From a virus: a stretch of DNA of 25,995 bases. The translations under genes and the position numbers were made by a program. This document shows positions 7,930 through 16,186 of this stretch, one piece after another. Each line of letters opens with the position of its first letter. The first letter of the stretch is position 1. The notes below the pieces were generated by a model that was given only the letters and a program-made list of their open reading frames with translations, made no database searches and was not told the DNA's origin. The stretch spans positions 1 through 25,995 of the IMG/VR virus record IMGVR_UViG_3300021182_000075; one strand, 5' to 3'.

Positions 7930-10220
7930 ATAAGTTCCTTGTTCCAGCGTTCAGCTATTTTGGGCCAAGAAGGGAAAGTAAATCCTGCCTTAGTATGTTT
8001 ACCTAACTCGCTTACAACTGCGTCTATCCATTCTTTTTGTTCTTTCTCTCCTTCTAATCCGAAGTGGAACTGATAAGGTTTATTCCAGTTATCTTTTGTT
8101 TTTGTTGAGTGTACTTTATATCCAACTTCATTACTCTCGGCTAACGCACCAAAGTCGCTCGTAACAGGATAACAATACGCTGCCTGAGCTTTCTTAACTG
8201 AGATGCAGAAAATCTCTGCAAACTCTGTAGGGTAGGCAAAGATACTAGCCTTTTGATACAGCTTACCTACTTCCTCTTGAGTAATACGGCCTAAGTCTTC
8301 TATACCAGCGTCTTTGATAGCTTTCTTGGTTTCCTCCATCCATTCCATCTTAGCTGAGTCGTTCTTCCAAGCGTTCATAAATCCCTCCCAGCCATACGCC
8401 CATTGTAATCTAGCTTGGGGTACACGCTTTCTAACCTCTTTAAAGAGTTTTGGGAGTACATCCATTGAACGGTCAGGGCTTGAAGTGTTGATGATAAGGT
8501 ATGGGTCTTTCTGTATCTTTGCGTCAGGATAAATCTCTAGGCCATTAGGAATGATGGCGAAGTGCTTGTCCGGCGTATTGGGGAACAAGGAACGGTGAAA
8601 CTTACTCTTAACAAATATCTTGGTGAGTTTGGCGAGGCGATTTGGCGTTAGCTCACCTTCAGAGACTACATCATGTAGCTCAAGGAATATCTTTGGTGCA
8701 TTTATTTCAGCATCAAGTGGTTTTGCCCATCGCCAGAGTATTACTACGTCTTGTTTGTCACGATAATTGAACTCCCAGAAAGGTTTGTAGGTAACTCCGT
8801 CTGCTTTTACTTCTTTATGTCCGCAGTTGTTGTATACCGTGACATTCCAGCCTAGTTTAGCTAGTTCACGAGCCATATGTATCACGGCTTCTTCTGACCC
8901 TCCAACCATTTTAGTTTTAAAGGTCTCTGGGTTCCATTGTTCAACCGTATTACCGCAGTAAAAGACCAAATCTCTGCCCGTTGAGGTAGTCTTTTGGAAG
9001 TTTTCGTTACGAAGTTGCACTATATACGGTTCAGATTTCAAATCCTCTGGTACTTTATCCAGTGCTTTACGCAGTTTCTCCTTATCGGTTATCTTTTTGA
9101 GCTTTTGGAGCAGAGTAAGTGACTTTGCGAGCAACTCTTTGTCCTTTTCGCACTGTTCTTTCCAAGCGAGAAGGTTTTTGTCGTGCGGATATATCTTTAG
9201 ACAGCCTTTTAAGAGGGTCAGCACCCAGTCAGGACGGTACTTAGCTTGGTAAATCTTCGCCAAGAGCATCATAGGGGTATAATCGTAGTCCCGTGGGTTA
9301 TATACCACCATTTTCATTATCTCTGGCTTGCGTTTCATGCCCATAAGGCACATTTCCTCTGCCTTATCGAGGTTATCGAAGTCAAAGTAGTAATAGGCCA
9401 GTTGGAAATAAGCGTCTGGGAGGTTCGGGAATAGCCCTATAGCCGCTTGTAGCTGTTTAATGCACTCATCCCTCTTATTGAGCGATTTAAGCACGTTAGC
9501 GAGGCGTATACGGGCAAGGTAGGTCTCTTCGTCAGACTGGGTAGAGTCAATAAAATCCTCAAATGTCCTCCTTGCACCTTCCACATCTCCCGTACCAAAC
9601 TGTGAGTTGGCTAGGTTCCATGAAGCGATAGGGTCATCAGAGTTCTTTTTAATCGCTTCCTTGGCAATCTCAAGGTTACGTACCATGTTTTCTTTACTGC
9701 GGGTTTCAGTAGTAACGTGTAGACGCTCAATCCCTTCAATAAGATGTATGGCTACTTGCCTATTAGGTATCAAGTCCTCGTGTATTGCCCCTTTCCATGA
9801 GGCACAACCGTCATTCTTTACTATCATCGTCTTTCTATGTACAACCACAGGATTCTTTTCCTCATCCCAGTCGTATAAATACCAAAAGCCAAACCCGTCT
9901 ACCAGAGGGTTTTCTTCCATGGTTGGCCGTAGTTTCTCCAAACCCCGCCAAATATCATCCGCATCGCACCACATTACCCAATCGTACTCTTTGGGGACTT
10001 GAGAGAAATTAAAGTTACGAGCCGCCGCAAAGTCTTTATTCCACTCGAAGTCTGATAAATGAGCATTATGCAGTTTAGCGACATTACCAACCGCGACATT
10101 CGGTTGAGTTCTAGTAATAAAAATACCGTCTACGTACGGTGCAACTGACTCAAGACACCTATTAAGAAGTTTAGCTTCCTCGTTGGTGCCACGGCAGATA
10201 ACAGCAAGTGCAATTTTCAT
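7926..10220 (-). CDS. Bifunctional glycosyltransferase: GT2 domain, TPR repeats, GT4-like domain, 764 aa
   Basis: Three parts are visible. Residues 1 to about 185 form a GT-A/GT2 domain (IALAVICRGTNEEAKLLNRC; WVMWCDADDIW with D86-A-D-D near residue 88, the metal-binding DxD). Residues about 190-345 are tetratricopeptide-like helical pairs (ASWNLANSQFGTGDVEGAR, PDAYFQLAYYYFDFDNLDKA). After a Lys-rich linker, residues from about 415 on form a GT-B domain (KMVGGSEEAVIHMARELAKLG; then FAYPTEFAEIFCISVKKAQAA and YPVTSDFGALAE near residues 665-700). GT2-TPR proteins of this kind are found in marine and environmental phages; fusion with a second transferase suggests two successive sugar additions. 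It is the first gene of the four-gene modification cassette and overlaps a 50-aa gene upstream by ATGA. Confidence 0.85.
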   Translation of the reverse strand: MKIALAVICRGTNEEAKLLNRCLESVAPYVDGIFITRTQPNVAVGNVAKLHNAHLSDFEWNKDFAAARNFNFSQVPKEYDWVMWCDADDIWRGLEKLRPTMEENPLVDGFGFWYLYDWDEEKNPVVVHRKTMIVKNDGCASWKGAIHEDLIPNRQVAIHLIEGIERLHVTTETRSKENMVRNLEIAKEAIKKNSDDPIASWNLANSQFGTGDVEGARRTFEDFIDSTQSDEETYLARIRLANVLKSLNKRDECIKQLQAAIGLFPNLPDAYFQLAYYYFDFDNLDKAEEMCLMGMKRKPEIMKMVVYNPRDYDYTPMMLLAKIYQAKYRPDWVLTLLKGCLKIYPHDKNLLAWKEQCEKDKELLAKSLTLLQKLKKITDKEKLRKALDKVPEDLKSEPYIVQLRNENFQKTTSTGRDLVFYCGNTVEQWNPETFKTKMVGGSEEAVIHMARELAKLGWNVTVYNNCGHKEVKADGVTYKPFWEFNYRDKQDVVILWRWAKPLDAEINAPKIFLELHDVVSEGELTPNRLAKLTKIFVKSKFHRSLFPNTPDKHFAIIPNGLEIYPDAKIQKDPYLIINTSSPDRSMDVLPKLFKEVRKRVPQARLQWAYGWEGFMNAWKNDSAKMEWMEETKKAIKDAGIEDLGRITQEEVGKLYQKASIFAYPTEFAEIFCISVKKAQAAYCYPVTSDFGALAESNEVGYKVHSTKTKDNWNKPYQFHFGLEGEKEQKEWIDAVVSELGKHTKAGFTFPSWPKIAERWNKELI

Positions 10221-10369
10221 TTCTTTATAACTGACTTAATAGCTTCTTCCATTGCTTCTTTTGAGAGTAGCCCCCAATCTACGGCTTTTTCCATTGCTTT
10301 TATCCAATCATAGGTTGAGGCTGACTTCTTAAACGTAGGTGCATCATGTGCCATCTTGGTTTCTTCCAT
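10217..10369 (-). CDS. Small helical hypothetical protein, 50 aa
   Basis: ATG at 10369 and stop TGA at 10219-10217, overlapping the start of the glycosyltransferase gene as ATGA, which is the same coupling used through the cassette. The product is charged and helical (SASTYDWIKAMEKAVDWGLL, then KEAMEEAIKSVIKK). The gene lies three bases after the 105-aa gene upstream. The tight packing and coupling make it likely to be real. No family is recognised. Confidence 0.6.
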   Translation of the reverse strand: MEETKMAHDAPTFKKSASTYDWIKAMEKAVDWGLLSKEAMEEAIKSVIKK

Positions 10370-10372
10370 AGA

Positions 10373-10690
10373 CTAAATATTAGTGGGTAATGCGAACTCT
10401 TTAAATGTCTTAGCAAACCATCTACCGCCTGCTTTTCTATCGGAACCACCTGCCTTAAACCACTCCATTTCCTCTTCAGAGAGTTGCATGATGAACATTT
10501 CAGAAAGGTCTACAGGTATTTCAAATAGCGCACGCATATCAGGTGCTCCGTGTTTCTTTGCAGAGGCAAAGTCATCTGCATAGGTGTTGCGGGTTAATTT
10601 AATACCATCGCACACAGTCGCATAATCTTCAGGAAAAAGATTTATGTAGGCTTCGACAATCTGCTTAATACGCTCTTTCGCTTGTTGCAT
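10373..10690 (-). CDS. Hypothetical protein, 105 aa, between capsid gene and glycosylation cassette
   Basis: It is a soluble, mostly helical protein with an N-terminal helix (ERIKQIVEAYINLFPEDY), a middle acidic helix (LSEEEMEWFKAGG) and a basic C-terminus (RKAGGRWFAKTFKEFALP). The position directly after the major capsid gene would suit a head completion protein, but no motif supports this. It lies 30 bases past the capsid terminator, so it may be expressed from readthrough or from an unseen promoter. The start context (CACCTAATG) has no Shine-Dalgarno sequence. Confidence 0.65.
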   Translation of the reverse strand: MQQAKERIKQIVEAYINLFPEDYATVCDGIKLTRNTYADDFASAKKHGAPDMRALFEIPVDLSEMFIMQLSEEEMEWFKAGGSDRKAGGRWFAKTFKEFALPTNI

Positions 10691-10720
10691 TAGGTGAGGA
10701 AATTACCTTATATGCTTTTA

Positions 10721-10754
10721 TAAAAACACAAAAGCCCCTTTTTGCAAAGGAGCC
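10721..10754 (-). terminator. Rho-independent terminator after the major capsid gene
   Basis: On the minus strand GGCTCCTTT and AAAGGGGCT form a 9-bp stem (two G-U pairs) closed by a GCAA tetraloop, followed by TTTTGTGTTTTT. It begins 24 bases after the capsid stop. Such a terminator lets capsid mRNA accumulate above downstream genes. Confidence 0.85.
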
Positions 10755-10777
10755 ATGTGTTAACAAGTCTCGTTGGA

Positions 10778-11701
10778 TTACGCCAAGAGGAAACCTGAAG
10801 CGAAGAAGTTTGAGTCCTGATTGCGAGTCTCAAGAGTAAGTGAACCATACACAGCGCGAGGCGTATATGCGCCACCAGTCTGAAGGTCGGTAAGAACAGT
10901 CGGCTTCTCCAAGAATGCAACTTTGAGCTTCTCTGGGCGGATTGCCAAGATGCGGCCGGTTGCATCGCCTGACTGCTGCACAAAGCGGTGTTTGTGGATT
11001 GTAAGCGTACCAAATGCGGTTTCGTAAGTGGTAACAGTTTTAACAATGCCACGGATATCAGGAGAGTTCACAACGACGTTCGACTTAGCGACGAAGGTGT
11101 CGGTGTTGCGCTTCATGATGCCGCCGACGAAGAGGTCAGTGGCAACGTCGCCGTTGCTGTTTGACCAGTTAGTCTGCATAAGGCCGTCAAGAATCGATGC
11201 GCTAAATACTGTTCCAGAAGTCTGGGCAGTAGTGTTAGTTGACTTCGAGATTGCGACGATTATGCCTGCCATAGTCTGAACGGTGCCTGAGACACCAGAT
11301 GCCTGCGTACCGCGAACGAGGTCGAACTCTACGGCGTTGGTGAACTCCATGAGTCCCTTTGCCAACTGGCGGTCAAGTTCGTTCTGTCCATGATAGTGCT
11401 GCACTGCTATCTGAGGGCGGGTGACACGAATCGGAATGGCGACTTCTTGCACAATGTTAGTAAGAAGAGTCGGTGCGGTGCGGGTAGAGTAGGTAAAGTC
11501 CTGACCCTGCTCGACTGCTGCCGATGCGGGAGTTGCCAAGGTGTCCACTGGGTAAGAGTGAATCATAGCAATCGCGTTCGTCTTACCAAGCATCGCAAAG
11601 ATACCGTCTTCACGAGCAGAGATTATTTCAACAGAGTCCAAGACAATGTCTGTCTTGATAGTCGTGTCGCCATAAGTCTGAAATACAGCTGTTTGAGCCA
11701 T
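10778..11701 (-). CDS. Major capsid protein, SU10-like HK97-fold type, 307 aa
   Basis: The protein forms the capsid shell. It starts MAQTAVFQTYGDTTIKTDI and then reads EIISAREDGIFAMLGKTNAIA, with TPASAAVEQGQDFTYSTRT, an E-loop-type segment, and a long helix region (HGQNELDRQLAKGLMEFTNA) similar to the spine helix of HK97-fold proteins. This order (N-arm, E-loop, N-x-G-QD, QLAKG-EFTNAVE) matches SU10-type major capsid proteins (DUF5309). The last third carries beta segments of the P and A domains (RPEKLKVAFLEKPTV). Its base use is more GC-rich than the neighbours, as is common for highly expressed capsid genes. It is flanked by the scaffold gene upstream and a strong terminator downstream. Confidence 0.85.
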   Translation of the reverse strand: MAQTAVFQTYGDTTIKTDIVLDSVEIISAREDGIFAMLGKTNAIAMIHSYPVDTLATPASAAVEQGQDFTYSTRTAPTLLTNIVQEVAIPIRVTRPQIAVQHYHGQNELDRQLAKGLMEFTNAVEFDLVRGTQASGVSGTVQTMAGIIVAISKSTNTTAQTSGTVFSASILDGLMQTNWSNSNGDVATDLFVGGIMKRNTDTFVAKSNVVVNSPDIRGIVKTVTTYETAFGTLTIHKHRFVQQSGDATGRILAIRPEKLKVAFLEKPTVLTDLQTGGAYTPRAVYGSLTLETRNQDSNFFASGFLLA

Positions 11702-11713
11702 AATAGTTTGGGT

Positions 11714-12265
11714 TTATCCCTGGTTATTCTGTGCGTTGATAGCTCTTGCAAATACAAGGGCACTATCTTCGTTGGTGGAACCGCGTGCGTTTGTAACGGC
11801 CACGGCTTCAGTCAACACAGTTTGAACCTGAGATAAACGAGCGTTAGATGAGAGAACTGATTTAGAGTTGGTGACTTCATCGGCCACTTTCGCTTTCTCG
11901 AAGTAGGTCTTAAATGCCTCATTGTTCACAACCTCGGAAGGGTTAGACCCCATCGCATTGATGATAGCCTCGTGACCCTTGTATTGTGGATTAGATGCGT
12001 AAAAGACTTCTGACTTGAGTGAGTCAAGCTCTGATTTTAGGTTGTTGTCGGGCGCGGGATTGACCGCAGCCATCTTTTTACCGACATAGCTCTGTGTATC
12101 CGCGAGGGCTTTGAGAGCTGTTGGGACATCCTTAAAATCTTTGCCGAGAGTTGAGTTCAACTCAGCAAGCGTAAGGGCTGGCGCAACCGCCGCATTGCCG
12201 TCTGCTGCTGTCACGTGGGCAGCATCAGATAAGGTAGTGTCGGTAAGGTTATCGTTTTCGTTCAT
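11714..12265 (-). CDS. Capsid scaffold / assembly protein, 183 aa
   Basis: It is an acidic, Ala-rich, helical protein directly upstream of the major capsid gene, the standard place of the scaffold. Visible parts are an acidic disordered N-terminus (MNENDNLTDTTLSDAAHV), a central coiled helical stretch (LNSTLGKDFKDVPTALKALA, then LKSELDSLKSEVFY) and a C-terminal helix (VLTEAVAVTNARGS). No protease motif is visible, so it is a scaffold rather than a maturation protease. The leader contains several short palindromes before the start. Confidence 0.75.
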   Translation of the reverse strand: MNENDNLTDTTLSDAAHVTAADGNAAVAPALTLAELNSTLGKDFKDVPTALKALADTQSYVGKKMAAVNPAPDNNLKSELDSLKSEVFYASNPQYKGHEAIINAMGSNPSEVVNNEAFKTYFEKAKVADEVTNSKSVLSSNARLSQVQTVLTEAVAVTNARGSTNEDSALVFARAINAQNNQG

Positions 12266-12336
12266 AACTTTAATTCAATTATTGATTAAAGGGGAATCGA
12301 CCTTGTGTCCCCTCCTGAGGAAAGGAGGAAGCGCAA
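12266..12336 (-). promoter_or_regulatory. Hairpin-rich leader of the scaffold gene
   Basis: On the minus strand three short hairpins follow one another: CCTCC/GGAGG, GGGGA.../...TCCCC and CTTTAAT/ATTAAAG. The last ends two bases before the ATG and could mask the start. No U-tract follows, so these do not look like terminators. The start has no Shine-Dalgarno sequence; translation control is inference. Confidence 0.35.
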
Positions 12337-12639
12337 TTACTCTCTGCCTATGAAGTCATCTACGTTCTTATCCAACATCTTCTGGTTGTTTGCCTCTTGC
12401 TGTTCTACAAACCCATAGATGTCATTCTTCAACCACTGAAAGAATATGTCTGCGGCCATCATTCTACCGTCTATCTGAGCTTCTAAGGGCTTAGTGCGGT
12501 CTAAGTTGGCCATGTTCTGCAAGTCCAGTATCTTTTGGTCTAACTTACCTTTGACTGACTTCCACCCATCGGACTCTGTCATGTACTTAACATGGTCAGC
12601 TTCCGTGAGTATCTCCTGTGTATCTTTATCCTTAGGCAT
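12337..12639 (-). CDS. Hypothetical small head protein between portal and scaffold, 100 aa
   Basis: It is a charged, helical protein (EILTEADHVKYMTESDGWKS; KPLEAQIDGRMMAADIFFQW; a C-terminal DFIGRE), without a recognised family. A gene between portal and scaffold is often a small head-morphogenesis factor in short-tailed phages. The 13-base gap to the portal stop consists entirely of the TTGCGTTGACCT motif, and the last bases of that motif overlap the start codon, so no ribosome binding site is present. This places the candidate promoter motif in an impossible distance for its own gene and hints at a different role or a downstream transcript start. Confidence 0.65.
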   Translation of the reverse strand: MPKDKDTQEILTEADHVKYMTESDGWKSVKGKLDQKILDLQNMANLDRTKPLEAQIDGRMMAADIFFQWLKNDIYGFVEQQEANNQKMLDKNVDDFIGRE

Positions 12640-12651
12640 AGGTCAACGCAA
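12639..12651 (-). promoter_or_regulatory. Copy 3 of the TTGCGTTGwCyTA motif, overlapping a start codon
   Basis: TTGCGTTGACCTA begins one base after the portal stop and its last two bases are part of TATG, so the ATG at 12639 starts within the motif. This copy fills the whole intergenic gap. A promoter reading would place transcription start inside the next gene. Confidence 0.45.
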
Positions 12652-12652
12652 A

Positions 12653-14578
12653 TTAACGTGTTAATGCGCTAGTAGTTAATTGTTGCTGTTGCTGTCCGGC
12701 ATTCATAGGTGAGGGTTGTGGTTGACCGGGCTGTGGCTGTCCTTGCATAGGTTGCTGTTGCACTGACTTAAATGGTGCAAGACCCATCAAATCAACTGCC
12801 TGTTGAACTATCTGGTCAGCGTATTGTGGTGCAATCTGTGCCATTTGTAGGAGATTCTGTACCGTGACTGAAATATCCATCTCTTCATTCGTCACAACCA
12901 TCTGTGTTTCAAGCTCTTTAGCGATGATGTCTTTAACAAGGGTAAGATAAATGCCATTCTTGCGTACCTTTTCAGTAGCAGATTGTATTTCCTGTGCAAT
13001 TTCCTGTGGTGAGGGTAAGTATCCTTTACCAAATGACTCATCAAGAGCCTTTTGCGCCATGTAATTGACTGCTTGTTCTATAAGGTCGTTGTAGTTCTCC
13101 TCGTCAGCGGTAATTCTCACTAATTGACCCTTAGTAAGCTCCTTGGTGATGATAGGGAGTGCGTGTCTGTCCATCCAACGCTCCGTAAATCCTCCTATAG
13201 CATCCTTAATCATGCCAAAGCCTGATTTAGCTGCTGATGCTTGCATACTAGCTTCAGTTGCACTGGTAGAAGCAGGGAGATTTTCACCTGTAGCTACTTG
13301 GAAAGCACCCGTAAGTCGTTCAGCCAGTTTGTTTATAACCTCCTCATCGTTGTATGAGGTCTGTCCTACCTCCTGCACAATCATCTGCTCAAGGTCATCG
13401 AGGTTGTTTAGCACAACGACACCGTTACTTGGTAGTCTTGCAAGCATTTGCGGTGTCACCCCAGCTCCTTTCTTCATCTTAAAGAGGCCTAACTGTGAGA
13501 CACGCGAGCGATTGATGCGTACATTGAAGACTATGTTTGCATAGATTTGGAGAGTTAAGAGCTTTTCTGCTACACCACGGCCATACCATCGATTAGGCAC
13601 ACGGTCATACCAGCATTCCTCGTAGGGTTTCATGCTGTTACCTTGGTCATCTATCTTCAAGTTACGTTCAATAAGGTGCACGCGTTCTTTGCCCGGGCTA
13701 TCAATACCCGACACAACAATATGTCCTGCAACTTCCACGTTGTCATCAGAGCCAATGCCAGTGATAAGGCTAAGAGGGATTTGCCCCCACAGCTCGTATA
13801 CGTCTATCTCACGCACGTTTGAGTTCACTTGAGTGCTACGGTTCATCCAGTACGGGTCAGTGCGTGGCAAGCCTTCTGTGACGTTTACATCGATGTCCTG
13901 AGTGTTCATCCACCCAGTCATGCCTTTAATCTGCTCAGGCAATTGTAGAGAGCGTTCGGTAAAGCGATAGGCTTCTTGAATACTTGGCGTCGTAGGGTCT
14001 ACATAAATGTTCAATAGGTCAACCATTGCCATGCGTAGCTTTCCTTGCTCTTCCCAAGTCTTCCATACCGCTGTGCCATCAATACACAGCATCTTCTCGA
14101 AGTCATCGAGCTTCTGCCCAAAGTACATGCGTGAGAGCTTATCTTTCACCGCTGCACGGGTGATGTTTGTTATTTCATAGCCATTCGGTGTCTTAGAACG
14201 GAAGCCTATATCCTTTTGGTCGAGGTCTATGTTCTTTAAGACGGCGTTGACATTGATTTCTGTAAGGGGATACCATGTCTTCTCTAGCCCTGTGTACTGG
14301 TCTACAGGGACGTCAAAGATACCGTAAAAGTTCTTGCGGCAGATACGTATAAGCTGGCGCATCTTAAAGGACACGCGGTCAGTAACAAAGGCTGTAGCTA
14401 CTTCCCAGCGTTGTTTCTCTCCCCTAACAATGCCAATAGCCCTCGCTTGGAGGTTTTGGTTAGAGTAAATGCCTATAGGGTCAGAAGAATCAGCCGTTTG
14501 TTGCGGATGTCCTTGCCTTTCTTGGTCTACTACCTTGGAAGATTTAAATGTCTTTGCAAAGTTGCCTTTCTTGGCCAT
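12653..14578 (-). CDS. Portal protein, 641 aa
   Basis: It sits directly after the large terminase gene and before scaffold and capsid genes, as portals do. The protein has a basic disordered N-terminus (MAKKGNFAKTFKSSKVV), a wing region with YGIFDVPVDQYTG and an FGQKLDDFEKMLCIDGTAVW segment, a long helical stem/clip region (residues about 330-460, NRWYGRGVAEKLLTLQIYANIVFN, typical of portals), and an extended C-terminal crown with Gln/Pro-rich tail (GQPQPGQPQPSP). The length (641 aa) is at the large end and resembles the portals of short-tailed phages such as P22-like and SU10-like types. Confidence 0.85.
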   Translation of the reverse strand: MAKKGNFAKTFKSSKVVDQERQGHPQQTADSSDPIGIYSNQNLQARAIGIVRGEKQRWEVATAFVTDRVSFKMRQLIRICRKNFYGIFDVPVDQYTGLEKTWYPLTEINVNAVLKNIDLDQKDIGFRSKTPNGYEITNITRAAVKDKLSRMYFGQKLDDFEKMLCIDGTAVWKTWEEQGKLRMAMVDLLNIYVDPTTPSIQEAYRFTERSLQLPEQIKGMTGWMNTQDIDVNVTEGLPRTDPYWMNRSTQVNSNVREIDVYELWGQIPLSLITGIGSDDNVEVAGHIVVSGIDSPGKERVHLIERNLKIDDQGNSMKPYEECWYDRVPNRWYGRGVAEKLLTLQIYANIVFNVRINRSRVSQLGLFKMKKGAGVTPQMLARLPSNGVVVLNNLDDLEQMIVQEVGQTSYNDEEVINKLAERLTGAFQVATGENLPASTSATEASMQASAAKSGFGMIKDAIGGFTERWMDRHALPIITKELTKGQLVRITADEENYNDLIEQAVNYMAQKALDESFGKGYLPSPQEIAQEIQSATEKVRKNGIYLTLVKDIIAKELETQMVVTNEEMDISVTVQNLLQMAQIAPQYADQIVQQAVDLMGLAPFKSVQQQPMQGQPQPGQPQPSPMNAGQQQQQLTTSALTR

Positions 14579-14602
14579 TACCGTAAGAGTAGATTATGTC
14601 TA

Positions 14603-14615
14603 TAAGACAACGCAA
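14603..14615 (-). promoter_or_regulatory. Copy 4 of the TTGCGTTGwCyTA motif (candidate late promoter)
   Basis: TTGCGTTGTCTTA begins directly after the TAG stop of the large terminase. An 18-bp spacer from TTGCGT leads to TACTCT at 14591-14586, and the portal ATG follows 8 bases later. Sequence and spacing match the copy at 5767. Confidence 0.5.
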
Positions 14616-15911
14616 CTAATCGTAGGTCTGTGAATAAAGCTGTCCTTCCTCTTCCCTATTAGCAAACCGTGGATTGTGTTGATGGTAGTCCATAGGTATA
14701 GGGTTAGTAGCTCCCCACACAGCTAGAGCTAATGAGAATACTCTGTCATCGTGTAATCCCTCTGGGCAGCCCACTTTAATCTTACCTAATGGACTAAGAG
14801 AGTATTGGAATGATTCTAGTTCATCTATCAGTCCTTGGTCGTTGGGTATCTGTATCTTATCCTGCTCCAATAGCATGGCGAGGTTATTGAGTAAGTTCAT
14901 CCTTGTTACCTCAGTAAACTTAATAGCATCCTCGTCGGTGATGTTTAGACCTCTCGCTTTTAAATCCTCAACAACAGGGTCACCAACGCCTGTAGCGTCA
15001 ATCTTAACTCTCGCCTTGTAGCGTAGAGCTGTTGCTTCAATTCTTGCCTTCTGGAGATTCCAGTCAATTTGGTTGAATCTATCCTGCTTATACGCGCGGA
15101 ACGTATTAAGATTAAAAGGAGTAATAACAGTAAAATCTTGGTATTTTGCCAAATCAACGCCCAAGTGGAAGTCTCCGTACTCGGTTTGTTGTTCTTCTTT
15201 GTCATAGAGGTTTTGATGTATTCTCCTAAAGAATGCTCCCGCGCCGTCAATGAATGAGCAATAGTATTCTTGTTTGATAAAAGCCTCGGGGTTGTTTCGT
15301 TTCTCTTCGTCTAGTATTTCTTTAGAGAGAACGCTTGTATCATCAACTGTTAAGACTTGGGTAAACCATTTTGGATTCTCTTTAGCACGCATTAAAAGCG
15401 TGTGAGCATGATTCTTGCCACGAGGCGTAAAGTTAAATATCGCCCAGCCGTCATTCGCGGCTAAAATAGGACTAATAAACTCCCATGCGCTCGGACTCAT
15501 CACTGAATACTCCGAGAAGACTATACCCACTGGGTTAGTACCCACACCACGCTCTTTAAACTCATTACCCGCTATGAGCTGGATAATAGAGCCATTTACC
15601 AATTCAACCTTTAACTCAGTGTTGTTGACCGCTTTAATGGCTTCTTGAGGTATATGTGAGAGCATCTTAAAGCCGTCGTTATCTATGTTGTCCCAGATTA
15701 CCTTTTTTGCTTGTGAGGCTTCCGGCAATAAGTAGAAATAGGTTCCTACTCTTTGCATGGCACGAGTAAACATATAGTTAAAGCAGGTTTTATCCTTCCC
15801 TGCTCGGCGATGCCACACTATAACTGCACGGTTAATACCATTATCCATAGCCTTTATAAGAGGCTCTTGGTAGCTTCTGGGCTTAAACTTGTGTGGAATC
15901 GTTATTTCCAT
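14616..15911 (-). CDS. Terminase large subunit, 431 aa
   Basis: The packaging motor and nuclease. The ATPase half shows an early adenine/Q-type region (KFKPRSYQEPL), the Walker A AVIVWHRRAGKDKT (about residues 29-43) and a Walker B-like VGIVFSEYSVMSPSAW (about residues 127-142) with the acidic E. The nuclease half shows the metal-binding acids in FHLGVDLAKYQDFTV, KIDATGVGDPVVEDL and, near the end, HDDRVFSLALAVWG. Order and spacing match RNase-H-like terminase nucleases. The length is normal to slightly short. It overlaps the small-terminase-like gene by 29 bases, so the two are probably co-translated. Confidence 0.93.
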   Translation of the reverse strand: MEITIPHKFKPRSYQEPLIKAMDNGINRAVIVWHRRAGKDKTCFNYMFTRAMQRVGTYFYLLPEASQAKKVIWDNIDNDGFKMLSHIPQEAIKAVNNTELKVELVNGSIIQLIAGNEFKERGVGTNPVGIVFSEYSVMSPSAWEFISPILAANDGWAIFNFTPRGKNHAHTLLMRAKENPKWFTQVLTVDDTSVLSKEILDEEKRNNPEAFIKQEYYCSFIDGAGAFFRRIHQNLYDKEEQQTEYGDFHLGVDLAKYQDFTVITPFNLNTFRAYKQDRFNQIDWNLQKARIEATALRYKARVKIDATGVGDPVVEDLKARGLNITDEDAIKFTEVTRMNLLNNLAMLLEQDKIQIPNDQGLIDELESFQYSLSPLGKIKVGCPEGLHDDRVFSLALAVWGATNPIPMDYHQHNPRFANREEEGQLYSQTYD

Positions 15912-16182
15912 CTTTGTAGGAGACTATGTTAAATACCACTGATTCTCCTTTAGAGGTTATGTCGGTCTTTGTTTCAGCGTTGCCTTCTGCCATTTTCCAA
16001 ATTATATCCTTAGGTAATCCTTCCATAAACTCTTCCTTTTCTTCAGCAGAGAGACTCATTAAGTAATCTTGTGCGTATTGCTTAAGTGAAATAGTGCCTT
16101 TTGGTCGGCCACCTGGATTACCACTTTGTCCTTTCTTAAATAACCATGGTTTACTGCTATTTGTCTGTTCCTGAGTTTCCAT
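15883..16182 (-). CDS. Small-terminase-like protein with DUF5681 N-terminus, 99 aa
   Basis: It has FKKGQSGNPGGRPKGT (about residues 15-30), the hallmark of the DUF5681 domain, found in many phage proteins next to terminase genes. A helical segment follows (ISLKQYAQDYLMSLSAEEKEEF). Its 3' end overlaps the large terminase start, the usual position of the small terminase that recognises DNA for packaging. It is shorter than most small terminases and lacks a clear HTH, so the call rests on domain and position. Confidence 0.65.
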   Translation of the reverse strand: METQEQTNSSKPWLFKKGQSGNPGGRPKGTISLKQYAQDYLMSLSAEEKEEFMEGLPKDIIWKMAEGNAETKTDITSKGESVVFNIVSYKDGNNDSTQV

Positions 16183-16186
16183 GTGT

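Noticed and set aside
9607-10002. 131-codon plus-strand frame opposite the GT2 domain of the glycosyltransferase
   Set aside because: Antisense shadow of a coding region with clear domains; composition is that of complementary codons.
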